Origin: Colletotrichum lupini
Lineage: Eukaryota > Ascomycota > Sordariomycetes > Glomerellales > Glomerellaceae
Assembly (NCBI RefSeq): GCF_023278565.1
Contig: NC_064672.1
Span: 3,534,001 to 3,598,000, forward strand
Reading direction: 5' to 3'
Length of the DNA stretch: 64,000 nucleotides
Below are positions 22,190-34,105 of the stretch, piece after piece (within the stretch, counting starts at the first letter, position 1; every line of letters starts with the position of its first letter). The position numbers and the translations under genes were made by a program. The notes under the pieces were generated by a model, which was not told where the DNA came from, ran no database searches, and was given only the letters and a program-made list of their open reading frames with translations.

Positions 22190-25100
22190 CTTGACCACGC
22201 GAGACGGATTGAATTGGGAAGTGTGGGCGTGTAGGATGTAGTATGAAACGAAAGGTAGTGTGGAAGTATGTGGAAATACTCGAGGAATATTTCTGGACTG
22301 GTGATGGGAGGGTGAAGAGGCTGGGTGATGCAGAAGCGCCGGAAGTCTTGAAGGTAGGAAGTAGAAGTAATAGAAGGTTTGTAGGTGATACAACAAAGAA
22401 GGGTGAAAAAAAAGTTGATATCTTCCGAGAAGGCAGGTGCAGCCCACACTAGTCCCTTAAGGAGGCGCACCCGGGAAATCTTCAGGAGAATACGCACAGA
22501 AATGGGCAAGGTGAAGTGGAAGGTGAGCTCGGTGAGATCACTGGATCTATGCACCGTGTCAAACACCCACCCGCCAACCCATTTGGGTTGGTCTGTAAGT
22601 GAGCTAAAACCATTTGACACTGGAAGATTGGGGGAGGGAATGAGGCTATACGAATGAGTGAACAATGTGCAGATCCTACCCCTCGACACTTGTCTTCGTG
22701 GCCCCAGAGGGGAGAGGATATTGGCTCCCTCGGTCACCACAGCGACTCGAGCCACACAGCCTTGCTATGTGACTTTCGTCGCAGTAAGAAAGAAGGAGAG
22801 CAAACAAAACAGGCGCGGGAAGAAGACGAGTATCAGTGGTTGATGAGAAATGCTACATACCGAGATAGCAAAATTAATAAACTCGACGGTATCGTCGGAT
22901 GTTGAAGCAGGTGCGTGCCCTTTTTCTGGAGTATCGTTGAAGCTATGGAGCCAGTAATCTGCAAAGAATTGAGCAAGTCAAGCAAACTTGTCGACTCGTT
23001 CGGGCTGTATGTTGTTTCTCTCGTAAGCTGGATCTCGAGAGGGAAGAGAGAAGTGAAAGCTTACCAAAGGGGTCGATGAAGGACAATAATCTTGTTCCAG
23101 CGCTGTCACGGTGATCTCAGGAAGAAGCCTTGGTGTCCAGAGGCAAGCTCAAAATCTGTTGAGAGGCGCAAGAGCTGTGTCGTCGTCTTCTGAAGCTCCT
23201 TGAAGAGCCAGCGATATTGTCGGGCCGAAAAGCCTGGGAATAGTTGGTCAGTGAACCGCGAAAGAGAAGAAATGTGATGAGAAGACGATGGAGAACTCGA
23301 TGGGAGTAGAAGTGACAGCCCTTACCTTGTTGACGTTACTCTATTGCTGTCTGTTGAGAGTGAAGGCTAAATTCGACCAAGCAGGCATCCAGACGGAACC
23401 TTTTGGAGCCGCAAGCTGGATGTGTGGATTTGAACGGAAGGAATTTCGAGAGTGTTTTCGTGATGGAATTCGAGGAGTAAGGTTGAGAGAAATATGGCGA
23501 GATAAGTATGGGTGAGAGTAGAGATGGATGGGCGTAGATGAATTGGAAGGAAGAAGTTTGGGAAAAAGGATGGTGAGGTGGGCAAAGCAAGAGGAGAAGA
23601 GAGGCAAGAAAAGTCTTCAGGTAACCTCAGAAAGGCGAGAGCACGGGAGGAACAGACTTTGTTCATGCCCTCTGGAGCGTGAGGAGACTACGGGGATGAA
23701 GTTATTTCAGGCCTATTCAAGAGGGCGAGAGCTTACGAGACGAACCTTGACCAGTTCTGAAAAGGGCGAGAGTATAGGATGAACTGAATTCATGTACCAC
23801 CAGGAGGGGGAGGGAGACAAGTGGGATGACACTCTACCATATGTCCCCAAAGAGCGAGAGCTCAGGGGCAAGATATTCAACATGTCTTCAGAAAGGCGAG
23901 AGCCGAGGGGAAGAGATTTCATAAAGCCTCAAAAGGGCGAGAGCACGGGGGACAGTTGGTTTTCCTTCTCAACATGATATTCTTACCGGAAGAGGCGGGA
24001 GGAAGTTGTTAGCTCTCGCTGTTTTCAGGGGTTGGTGTATGTTCGTCGGCAGGCAGATTTCAATGAGAAGACAGTTGATGAGAGCAGCTTAGCTCAAGTT
24101 ATGAAGCATGAATGTGGAAAGACGAGAGGGCTGTTCAAATACTGCCAAATGACCTTGTGTAATCTAAGGCTTCTAGATGTTCTAACGGAGACGCCTTGTG
24201 ATGATTGATTTCATGTGAAGGTGAGATGTGCAACGAGACAACAATGCCACTTCAGACAGAAAGAAACTCACAAGACTACTGATACCAATGATAAGATTCT
24301 GTTTGGCTTTGGAAGGCAATGAGAGTGAATCAAGAGTAATAAGGAAAGTATTCCTTATCACAAGCAATAAGATGGGGGATACTGTTATTATAGCGAGTGT
24401 TCTTACACCTCCCAGAATCCAGTCAAGGCAGATGGCCTCGGTAGAGGGGGCATCTTGCAAAGCACCATGATGGGTACATGACCTGGCGATCTTTCACGCG
24501 TAAATGAAGCAGAAGCAGCCTGTTTAGCTGTGGTTGATAATTATGACATTGGTATGATTGCTTAAGGTCCGATGAAAGCCCTTACGTGTCTGGTGATCAA
24601 GGAGAAAGTGAAGAACAAAAGAGGAGAAAAAGGTAAGAACAAGTAGACTTTTGCAAGAGCCAGGCTGCTCATGCCCATGGGCTTGAGCAAAGAAGGTAGC
24701 TGCCATAGGACCGCTAGATGATAAAGAAGAGAAAAGAGCCCAAGATCTTGAGCAGCATGTGGCCAGAAGCCAAAAGGCTGGGAAATTGGGACCCTTCTAA
24801 TCGCACTCAGGAGCACTACTCGTTCGAGCACAAACTAGTCTGGCAGGACCAGAGGTCGTTGTGGAGGACCAGGCTAATATGTAGGATGAAATAGATAGGC
24901 TGAAAGAAGATATAGTCCCAGAGAAGTCGATGGGGCCCACCACTAAGCCGCCGTGGTGAACAGTGACCGCGTACGCTCCCGCTCACGGAGTTATGAACAT
25001 AGTCGCCAGTTATATAGCCTCACAGCCAGCCCAATGGCCAGTTTGAATAACTTTAAGGATTAACGTGTCCGGAGGGCAAGTGAGACGACAACGATGAGGC

Positions 25101-25614
25101 CACCTGCGACTAGCCATCGCGCCAGTTCATTAAAGATCAAGCAGCATTTGCTAAGAACAATTTTAGTACCTAATGTGGTGCATAAACTACAGCTTCCTTT
25201 GTTCCTTACCCAGACGCCGTTTTGGCAACCTGTTATTCGCTCCGCATGTAATGGAGGACTTGGAAGGGAACAACCTAAGGTACAAATATCAGCCAGAAAA
25301 AAGTGGCGATCGAAATGTGTAATCAAAGCTTTTTCTGCAGATAATCAGTGCGATGTCAACCTGCTCTCCAGTGATGTTGGGGTAGGTAGGCCTTGGTGTC
25401 TGATGTGACAAAGACTTGGCAGGACGCGAACGGCGGCCTCAGGCGACTCAACGGTGCAAGTCTCGCGGTCGTCTGGGCTCGATCTAATGAGCGAGGTTTG
25501 GAGGACGATAGCATCAGCCTAGCAATCTTGTGAGCGAACGTAGAGTGACGTGATATGTTAGATCTTACTTTAGGGGGGTCCTAGACGAGTAGTTTCGGGG
25601 CCATGGATTAGCTT
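22190..25614. other. Long upstream spacer of the coiled-coil gene
   Basis: 3.4 kb. It holds a block of degenerate tandem repeats (about 23,620-24,020) and minus-strand splice-like signals at 22,860-23,065. The part 24,500-25,600 is mixed composition with no convincing gene; ATG frames there are short. It also includes the 3' side of the RSD1 gene near 25,600. Confidence 0.4.
23620..24020. repeat. Degenerate ~42-bp tandem repeat block
   Basis: A core like AAAGGCGAGAGC recurs at about 23,632, 23,722, 23,763, 23,850, 23,892 and 23,934, with weaker copies near 23,680 and 23,806 (and perhaps 23,982). The spacing is a near-constant 41-44 bp, giving eight or nine units, each with a following G/A-rich stretch and a CTTCA/CCTCA lead-in. 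The repeats are diverged, so the block is old. A regulatory role is not known. Confidence 0.7.
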
Positions 25615-27495
25615 TCAGATCGCTCGTGTGCGAGAGAACAAACTGCTGTAGACGGCATCTACAACAGGTGACGCGTCGATCATCCTGCCTCCAAAGTAAC
25701 GACCGTTGAGGCCTCTGATGGCGTTCTCGCCACCTTGGACCTTGTCGAACTTGAGGTAAATGTCGCCCTTGGAGTTCGGATCGACGGAGATGTGTACGAC
25801 GCGGCCGTATTTGGTTTCTGCTTCCTGTCGAACGTCATCCTCCAGTTCCTTGACCCATTCTTCTCCCTCTTCCCTAAAAGATTGTTAGCATTGTATAAAA
25901 AGAGGGTGGGAGAAAATGGGCAACGTACTCTTCAGGGTCAAACATGTTGTGCAGGACGACGCATCGGCTGGCCATGTTCACGTTGACCGGCAGAGGCTTG
26001 GTCTCGGTCTTGGGCTTCAACACCTGTCGCTCATCTACTCCGTTGGAAGCATCATCAGTCCTGGCAAGTTTTCTCATCAGGGCATCACGGCTGTAGTTGT
26101 TAAAGTTGACACCGGCGACATCTGTGTCATCAAGGGCGCTGGCACCGCCAGACTTTTCGCTGTCTCTTCCACCCGCGCGATCGAATGCCGATGTCTGGGG
26201 GCCTCGGCCACCCGCACCAGAGAATGCAGAGCCTTGGAACTGTGGGTTTTGGCCAGGAAATCTCTGCAAGATAGTGGCAGTGCTCTCAGGGGTAAACTTA
26301 TCGTTTCCGAGGCCGACGCGAATCGGGCGACCAGCGAGATCGAAGCCGTTCATCTTTTCAAGGGCCTCCCTGGCTTGGCTGGCTTCGCGGTATCTACAAA
26401 CTATTAGTCAGTATTGCCCTTGAGATTCAGTAGAAGAGGACCAGAACGTACTGCACGAATCCATAGCCTCGGCTGCGTCCATTGTCGTCCTTCTGGAGTT
26501 GGACAAACTCAAGTTCGCCGAAAGGCTCAAAGACAGCCTGTAAATCCTGCTCGGTGACGTTGAAGTGAATGTTGCCCACGTAGAGGCGATGGAAGGGAAT
26601 CGAGTTCGGGTGGGCGTTGGTGGTCTCGGAGTTGCGGACCTGTCGGTTCTTCTCGGCCTCTGTGAGCTGGACGATGATAGGGATACCTAACAATTTCTGT
26701 CCGGTAAGTTGAAGCGCTTGAGTGACTGAATCCTCGTTTTTGAATTCAACATAACCGACTCTGTACATGTGGTTAGCAACTCTTCAGCTAAAGTCAGGTT
26801 GGTTGAACTTCAACTTACCCCTTGGATCTTTGGCTAATGCGATCTTTGACAATCTGAGCCTCATTGACGGGGCCGACCTTCTCGAAGAATGCCTTTAGGT
26901 CGCGGGTGCGAAGACGGGCGGCGAGCTGCTGGACAAAGACAGTGCGGCGATCGCGTTCATCTTCAGTAAGTTGTGGTGCTGCCTCACGCTTGGAAGTTTC
27001 CTGACGATCGTCGTCCCTAGCCCGGCGATGGTCCCCAGAGTAGCGATCTGAGCGATCGCGGCGTTCGCGATAGTCATCGCGTGATGAGCGGTAAGAGCGG
27101 TGGGGTGACCGAGATCGCGAGCGGGCTCGTCCGCCTCTATAGTAATCACCATCTCCTCTGTGACGACGTGAGCGACGGCGATCATCATCGCGGCTTTTGC
27201 TTCTCCGCCTACTCTTGTGGCTACCAGCGTCGCTCCGAGGGGTTGATGTCTTGATGTCGTCCGGGGTTCCACGTCGGCTGCGTGTCGTGCTACGGTCGCG
27301 GCGGTCGCGGTCGCGGCGCTCATGGTCTCGACGACGACTATCATAGTCCCTGTCACGGCTTCCATCGCGGCCGCGATCGCGCTCCTTACGTTCGGAACGG
27401 TCGCCATTGGTGCGTTCTTCGACGTCGTGTGTCTTCGTCTCGGTAGAGCTTTTTGCGGTGGCGTCAAGCAACGCCTCGACGTCTAGGCCCGACAT
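25615..27495 (-). CDS. RSD1: SR-type RNA-binding splicing factor, RBM39/Rsd1-like
   Basis: Exons 27495-26819, 26760-26452, 26393-25929 and 25873-25615 give 569 residues. RBM39/CAPER (Rsd1 in fission yeast) is a nuclear U2AF65-like splicing and co-activator protein. The order of parts is typical: an Arg/Ser/Asp-rich RS region (about 20-175), RRM1 ([12 protein letters not shown] ... [11 protein letters not shown], about 185-260), RRM2 ([17 protein letters not shown] ... RGYGFVQY, about 280-350), a linker, then a C-terminal UHM-type RRM ([13 protein letters not shown] ... [28 protein letters not shown]). Donors GTACGT occur twice. The ATG at 27495 begins [12 protein letters not shown], a usual start for this family. 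Confidence 0.93.
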
Positions 27496-28585
27496 CTTGC
27501 GCTGATTTCAGTGCGAAAGAGACGAGGAAGGGAGAGTCGACGCTGTTCTTTCGCTTCTGCTGTCTATGATTTTTCGAGATGGCAGGTTTTATCGCGGTGT
27601 GGGTGTAGAGGGGAAGAGCGAGGTGATTCGTGGGATGGAGAGGTTGGCGCAGTCACACGAAAGCGTCCGACAGAAATCTTGGGCCAGGCGAGACAGTGAA
27701 TCGGGCTAGGGACAGCCCAAGCGCTGAACAGGACCTGCTAGGTAGCCAAGCGAATCTGGAAGGTGGCCACTGGCGGTAGCAATCAGAAAGAGCGTGTCTT
27801 ACGTAATAATAGTGCTGACTCAGACGGGCAAGTTCCGCGTATCACGGTAGCATCGTACCTTCCCACGCTACCTAACCTTGAGGTACCTATGCTCTACGAC
27901 AAAGAAATACCGATGAACCATACGTCCATCTGAGCCATGAGGAATAGACCTTCCTCATCCCGAGGAAATCATGCTAACACGTGACCACTGGTCGCATACC
28001 TTTTCCCAAACTCGAAGCTAAGGATGGAGCATTGCAAAATGACAAACTGACTTCAACCTGGAGGCCCGACCAGACCCCCTCTACGATTGCCCGTGAACAC
28101 GTTTGCTGCAACGGTTCGCCGTTCAGATGCGCCCATGGCGTCCGGAAAGCTACTCCATTTGTTTCTCCATCAAGCTATGATCCTCGCCATGAGCAATCAT
28201 CAAACCCATCACCTTTCATAGTCATGATTGGGCGGGAAACGAACGTGCTGTCTAGTCATTTTATGGCATAATCTCGGTGTGTGGTATCATTCAAAATACT
28301 CTGTACTAAACCAGCCTGTCATGAGAACATGACGGCTCTTCCCGGCCGCATCATAGCTGGCCGGGGCGCTGTAATACGCAAGGCTCATTCAAGCCATCTC
28401 CTCAGAACGCCCATGAAATGACCCCCATTACAGCGTTAAAGTAAAGCCCTGAAAGCGTATATACATTGTGGGACACGTAAGGGTGAAATTGAGCAAACTT
28501 GCTCTGTTCGGTATTAGGAATAGGCCCCAGAAGTCGTCATCATGACATTGTGTATGTTGCGGTCGTGTGCGGTGGTCGGGTGGAA
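27496..28585. other. Spacer between RSD1 and SCS7
   Basis: Promoter of RSD1 and 3' region of SCS7. CTACCTAACCTTGAGGTACC near 27,869-27,888 belongs to the short intergenic motif family noted in the findings. No gene recognised. Confidence 0.35.
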
Positions 28586-29863
28586 TTAGTTGGCCTTCAC
28601 AATGGGAGGAAGTTCGGTGCCAAAGATGCTGTCCCAGAACCGGCTGGTGACTCCGAAGCCGAGCTCGTAGTCGAGGAAGTGGTGCTGAAGGTGGTATTTC
28701 TTGAGCTCCTTGTACCACAGAGGGAGATTCTGGTGATGCAGGAAGTAGTGCGTCAAGTCGTAGCAAATGTAGCCGAAAATGCCTCCGCAGTAGACGGCCG
28801 TGGCAGCGTGCCAGCTGTAAGAGAATACCCAGTGCGCGAGCTTGTAGAACGGCGTGGCGAGAACAACGAACAATGTGGGAGGCATGACCAGGCGATACTT
28901 GTCCATGGGCAGGTAGTGGTGGATGCCATGGAGGAGGAAGTGCGCAGTGATGCCAACACGGTTGTCAGGAAGCCACCTAATCCAACGTATTAGTCCAATG
29001 GCCTCTCACGTTAGACCAAGTTGCAAGAAAACTTACTTGTCGAGATGGAACAAGAATCGGTGCAGGACGTATTCGATCAAGCTCCAGAGGAAAAATCCAA
29101 AGCCCCAGTAGCAGACCTCCTGGAAGGTGCTGTCCATGCCTTCTCTAGCCAGATAGGTGCCGTAGGCGACGGGCGGAAGCCATGCAAGCGGGACAACCCA
29201 CCAAGGTGTCTTTGACAGAGGCTCCAAGAAGTTGCCAAACAGAGGCGCAGATTCGCCGCCCTTGTAGTGGCGAGGACGGTGGACTTGATCAAGGTAGAAT
29301 TCCTTGCTAAAGCCGCCGAACCAAATCTGAGGGAACAACGGGCGGCTCAAGTCGAGGAACTTATGCTTCTTATAGTCGCTTGTGTAATCCGTCTCCTTGC
29401 TCAGATCCTCCTCGCTGGCCATACCGGTTCGGGGGTGGACCCAGCGTTCACCGTCCCAAAGCTCGCTGTGCTCGTTCATCTGGACGCCCTCGGCTTCGTC
29501 AGTCTTCTCGACGGTGCCGTTCGCCTTGCCGTTTCCATTCGCATGTCCATTCGATTTGCCATTTGCTGCGCCATTGACCTTGCGAAGGCCGTCGACGGCC
29601 TTCTGGTTAATGACAAAGCCAACCAGGGAGTCATCCAAAACCTCATATGCGGCCTCGGAGTGAGGGTGAGAGGTTGGGTCCTTTAGAATGGCGTCAATGT
29701 CCTTGCCAGCGTAGTCGTAGACGAGATCGGCTCCACCGGGATGGTCTTGGGCGAAGTCGGTCACATCATATACGTTGGAACCGATGGTAACGTAGCAAGA
29801 CTTCTTGGAGTTGTGAGCCTCGACCTCGGCGCGAGTGAAGGTAGGGAGAGTTCGCGCCGGCAT
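28586..29863 (-). CDS. SCS7: Fatty acid (sphingolipid) 2-hydroxylase
   Basis: Exons 29863-29037 and 28976-28586 give 405 residues. Scs7/FA2H is a di-iron enzyme of the endoplasmic reticulum that adds the alpha-hydroxyl to the very-long-chain fatty acid of ceramide. The N-terminal cytochrome b5 domain is clear, with heme motif HPGG at 41-44 and a second heme His in SHPHSEAAYE. A Gly/Asn/Lys linker follows. The catalytic part has membrane segments (WWVVPLAWLPPVAYGTYL, CYWGFGFFLWSLIEYVL) and the histidine clusters HRFLFHLDK, HFLLHGIHH, HYFLHH and YHLQHHF that bind iron. The intron falls exactly inside the first histidine-box region (HLDK/WLP). The ATG at 29863 was chosen because upstream frame to 30,349 is compositionally odd 5' UTR. 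Confidence 0.95.
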
Positions 29864-32800
29864 ATTGGTGGTTGCTTGACGATTGATTCGCGGCGATACG
29901 TAAACGGCAGAGAAGGGACTTTCGGAAGTACTACTGTTGTCGCTGAGGGTTCCTAGTGCCCGGGTCCAAGGTGGACGAAATAGGAGTCGAAAGACAACGA
30001 AGGGAGTGGACGAGTAGAAAAAATCGCAGCAGAAGTCGCAGTCGCAGGCCCTAGCGAAGGAGAGGGAAAGGTGAAGGTTGGAGGAAGAAGTGGCACGGCG
30101 GGAAGAAGTATTAAGATGGAGTACGGTGTATGGTTGGGCGACTAAAGCAGGCGGTCTAAGGTGAGGTGGGAAACCGAAAAGGAGCCAAAAGCCGGGAGGG
30201 CCGGGAGGGCGAAGTTGAAAGGCCGGGGCGATGTGACTTGAGGCTCGGTGGGCACAGGGTGGTGAGAGAACGGAGACGGGTCGAAGAATTAATTTAGGGG
30301 GGGATGTTTGATTTGGGGATCGGGGGACGTGAGGTGAACGTGGAGGCATGCGTGGGTGGCAGGGCCAAGGAGAAGCTCTCTACGCGACTAGCAATCTCTC
30401 ACCCTTCTCTAGGCCAGAAAAAAAATACGGCCTGGTGGCGTTACTTTGGCACAGAACGGAACCTGGCGGAAGCTTGGACAGCCGATTCGTGGTTCCACCT
30501 GTTGACCACTTTCGCCCGGCTCTTCAGGGTTTACACTGTGTGAGTGTCTTTCTCTGTCTGTTTAGGTGGGCAAATGGATACAAAAGTTACAGACCCCGAA
30601 ATTGCACCTTTTTTTACCTCAGCTCAGCAACAGTCGAACACCTCCAGAACGGGCAATGAGTGACGGGGTTGACAATGCCAGACTGTACATAGTGTATGGA
30701 CACAGACAGTACCCAGGAAGCCAAAGGTGTGGGTGATGAGGGAGTCAGGACGCGGGACTGACGGGGAGGTGTGGGAACCGCTGTTGGGAACCCAAACATG
30801 GCCTGGGACGGTCTGGGACGGAAGACCAGGAACGGGGACTTAGGAACATGTACGAAAGGGCACATAATGCCCACCACGCGATACATTGTCGTTGCCACGA
30901 CTGCAACAAGCAGAAACGCCACCCTATCTAGGTGTAATGCCTAGGCCAACAGGTAGGGGAACATCGAAACTTCAAACGGCGAAATGGGCATTGGGCAAGT
31001 TCGGCAAAATCCTAGAGGCAGAAGGGGAAGGGAAAAGTTGCATGGCAGTTTGAGGCGGGAAGTGATCTCATCGTCACTTAATCCCGGTGGAATTAGTCCG
31101 CGACAATCACCGAGCCCAGCACCTCAGGGCCCAGGCAATAAGCAAATCCAGGACTAGTCACTAAGAAACAATGCAATCGGCTGCCGGCCCAGCCAGATCG
31201 ACCCAGCTGCCAGGTCTGTGCAGAGGGCTCCTAGAGCCTCCGTACCAAGTTTTGATCTGACTGACAGGCATCTACGGTTACCTTAAGTGGGCTGGCTGTC
31301 TTGTTGTCCATGTCGAGTGGATGATGGTTTTTTCTTCGCATCCTGACCTAACACCCTGCCTATCTGTTGATGTAGGTATTCTTTGAATGAAGGAGCGATC
31401 AGTAATGAGTAATCAGATGAAAGGAACACCGAGCCGTGGGACCGCAGGAGGAGCGGTGTAACTACTGTTCCTTCGATCAAGAACAAGAGCCTACCTTAGC
31501 ATAAGGTAATGACCATGAGGGAACAACAGGTGGCTTCTCGTGGCTTGCAATCGAGGGGTAGTCTTGGAACACTCGAGATAAGATTGGCAATGGACTCTTG
31601 GCCTCCCACAGTCTTAGCACATCCAGTCATGAGCCGTGACCCCCGACCCGAGGACCAAGATCGCAGTGAGTGGCGCGCGATGGCAGCGGCGGCGGTCTGT
31701 GACAGTGAGCATTGTTGGGGTCGAGTCTGAGATTGAGTTAGTGGAAGCAAGTTGAAGCGTCTTCTCACACGACGCATATTGATGCATGAGCCAGAGATGG
31801 GAGGTGCATGCAAGTACGTACCCGCGATAAGTCCTCTTGTTTGATTACACGTGCATTTCACCCGAATGCCTCAATGCCAGTACTCCGTACTCCGTACCGT
31901 ACCGTACTTTACCTTACCTCAGCCCACGGGGGTTTACCTAATCCATATGACCCAGCCACCTCACAGCAGCTACCTATACGAAGTATCCGTAGGCAGGTAG
32001 TCTGAGACGCAGCTTTCAAGGTTACAATCTGTGGCTCATGGGCCGCTCATGGGTCTCTTCAAACAGTGCCTTTCGGACTGATTAGTCTTCTGGTCTCGTT
32101 AAGATAGGTAGTTGAGCTGAACGGAGAGACTGTGGCTTATATCACCTCGTATATCCAGACAGAAAGGTCATTTATCTGGATCCTGTTCATCTCACTGGCT
32201 TGTCTTGCCTTAGCTGGCCACCCATTATATCACAGTACCAAAGTTAAGGCGCGCCCAAGATTGAGAGAATAATAGATGGGAAAAGAAGATGCCTGATCAT
32301 CTCGTCGTGCGGAACGAGTTGCTGGGGACAAGCCTGGAATCCGCCAGGGACGCATGGCATTGGTCCAGGTACCGTCTACCTGGTCGGAATGGAACCCCTC
32401 GACTTAAGCCAATGGCGGGGCTCTCCTGTGCGGGTCTGCCCTAAGGTACCTTACCAGCCGGATCCCACCCTGTTGCGCGTACCTATGGGAGATACCTACT
32501 CCGTAAGAATACCTTAGGTAAGGTAGGTCTGGGCGTATCTGATGGAGGGGCAAATGGGTGCCAAAATAGGATGTCTGTCAACAAAAGATTGTTGTAGGAA
32601 CCTTCCTGTCTGTTCAAAGTGTAGTCTCTGAGAAGTACAGACAAGATCATAGGTAACCATAGGAACAATAGAAAGAACAAGAATGCCTTGGTAAAAGTAC
32701 AGTTAGGGTACCTTATTATGGGGCGGCAAACGATTATGTCACCTACTTGAGGGGCACTCATTGTTGGGGGACAGTCATGGTCTGCTGCGCTGAGCTCAGC

Positions 32801-34105
32801 ACACAGAGAGGCGGGGCAGGGAGCCAGGAGTCAAATAAGGTATTTCAAGGTTCCTGCGCATCTGATGGTCGTATGCACAAGTATCAACGACCTGCTTTAC
32901 CCCAAAACATCCGGCTTAAGTGATTCAGTGTCAACTTTGGTAACCTACGGCTTTACTTGGTATACACATAGACAATTATCCTGCAGGGCTTCCGTGTTTG
33001 AGTTCGCTTTGATCAATCAATGGTAGAAGAAATCAAAAGTGGATAAAGGAATCGAGGGATTCTATCTTAAGTTGGGACAGTCAATGCCCATCATGCTTAT
33101 ACCAGGTTAAGCCCAACTTAGCGCGTCTTGCTGGGCAGCTTCGGCAAGACGCGTCTATTGCTTCGCCAATCTCAAGATAATTTAGGCATCTCTGGGATAT
33201 AGTGCCTACTCAGCAATCTGGGATGTCACAATGCGTCTGTCTGTACGTCTGCGCCTACATAGTACCCATCATAGAAAATGTGTCGCCCATCGCGGTGCAA
33301 TGCAGGTCAGTATGGCACACATGTGACGCGAGCCAATGAGCCTACACTGCAGCTCCTGTTTCCACAAAGCTCAGCTGTCCCCCACCCCTTTCGCCCACGG
33401 AATCATCCAAACGTATTGATCAAAGGTAAGTTGATAGGGCAAGGGAAGCATGAGGTGTCGTCAGCAGTGATTCAGACATGCGTGGCGGGGACAGTCAATC
33501 AGTCCTTGATGATAGTGCTATCGCCTCGCCTATACCCTGTGCACTATCTAAGACTACCTTGGGTAAAGCAGCAAACCGCCCCCCCTCAGCCCCAGGTTGA
33601 CAACCCAAGCCTTCAAAGTCTTTCGCGGCACGTCTTTGCCGCTGCGAGTGCTACCTCAAGTGGATGTCGCCCAGACAATAACGTAGGTAGGTAGGTAGTC
33701 ATTAAATCGTCGGTGGTTCTGAACGCAAACTGCTGCTGTCCCTGCCCTCACTGAAATCCCAGCTTGGGCTTGTGAATTCGACTAGACCCCCGAAAATCAT
33801 CTTCGGCTCTACCTGCCTTGCCCTCATACGTGTGGGCGTGCCTTTCATCACCTTAGGTAACAACTTGGAGCTTACCTCGTCTAGCCAGACTTGAACCTTC
33901 CCGCTCACCTTTACCTCACCTCGCCTGCTCATTTACCCCTCCAAAACAAACCAAAAAAGGTCGATTCTTGACCTCCTGGACCCGGACACTTTGCGCGACC
34001 CCTCCATCACTCTCCCGAATACCCAACGCATCTTTGCGACTGAACTTCACATCCAGTCTTTACCAATTCCTGAATAGCTTTCCGAGCCTCCCGCGACCCT
34101 GAACC
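29864..34105. other. 4.2-kb divergent spacer (SCS7 / Het-C), no gene seen
   Basis: Both flanking genes are transcribed outwards. It contains several copies of short TACCTTACCTAAGGTA-like motifs (31,880-31,920; 32,440-32,455; 32,500-32,530; 33,684-33,700) and a strong hairpin at 33,122-33,153. CT-rich 5' UTR sequence precedes the Het-C ATG. No open frame with coding bias was found. Confidence 0.4.
33122..33153. repeat. Hairpin with perfect 10-bp stem
   Basis: CGCGTCTTGC at 33,122-33,131 pairs with GCAAGACGCG at 33,144-33,153 across a 12-base loop TGGGCAGCTTCG. No neighbouring gene explains it. Confidence 0.6.

Noticed and set aside
24182..24460. Hydrophobic 92-codon minus-strand ORF
   Set aside because: Short, no homology I can recall, in a spacer with repeats; hydrophobicity follows from T-rich antisense composition.
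25060..25326. 88-codon minus-strand ORF ending in a hydrophobic stretch
   Set aside because: No start context or family match; kept only as spacer DNA.
30350..34105. Biosynthetic or effector gene hidden in the 3.7-kb spacer
   Set aside because: All open frames are short, mostly non-ATG and without codon bias; spliced combinations gave no recognisable motif.
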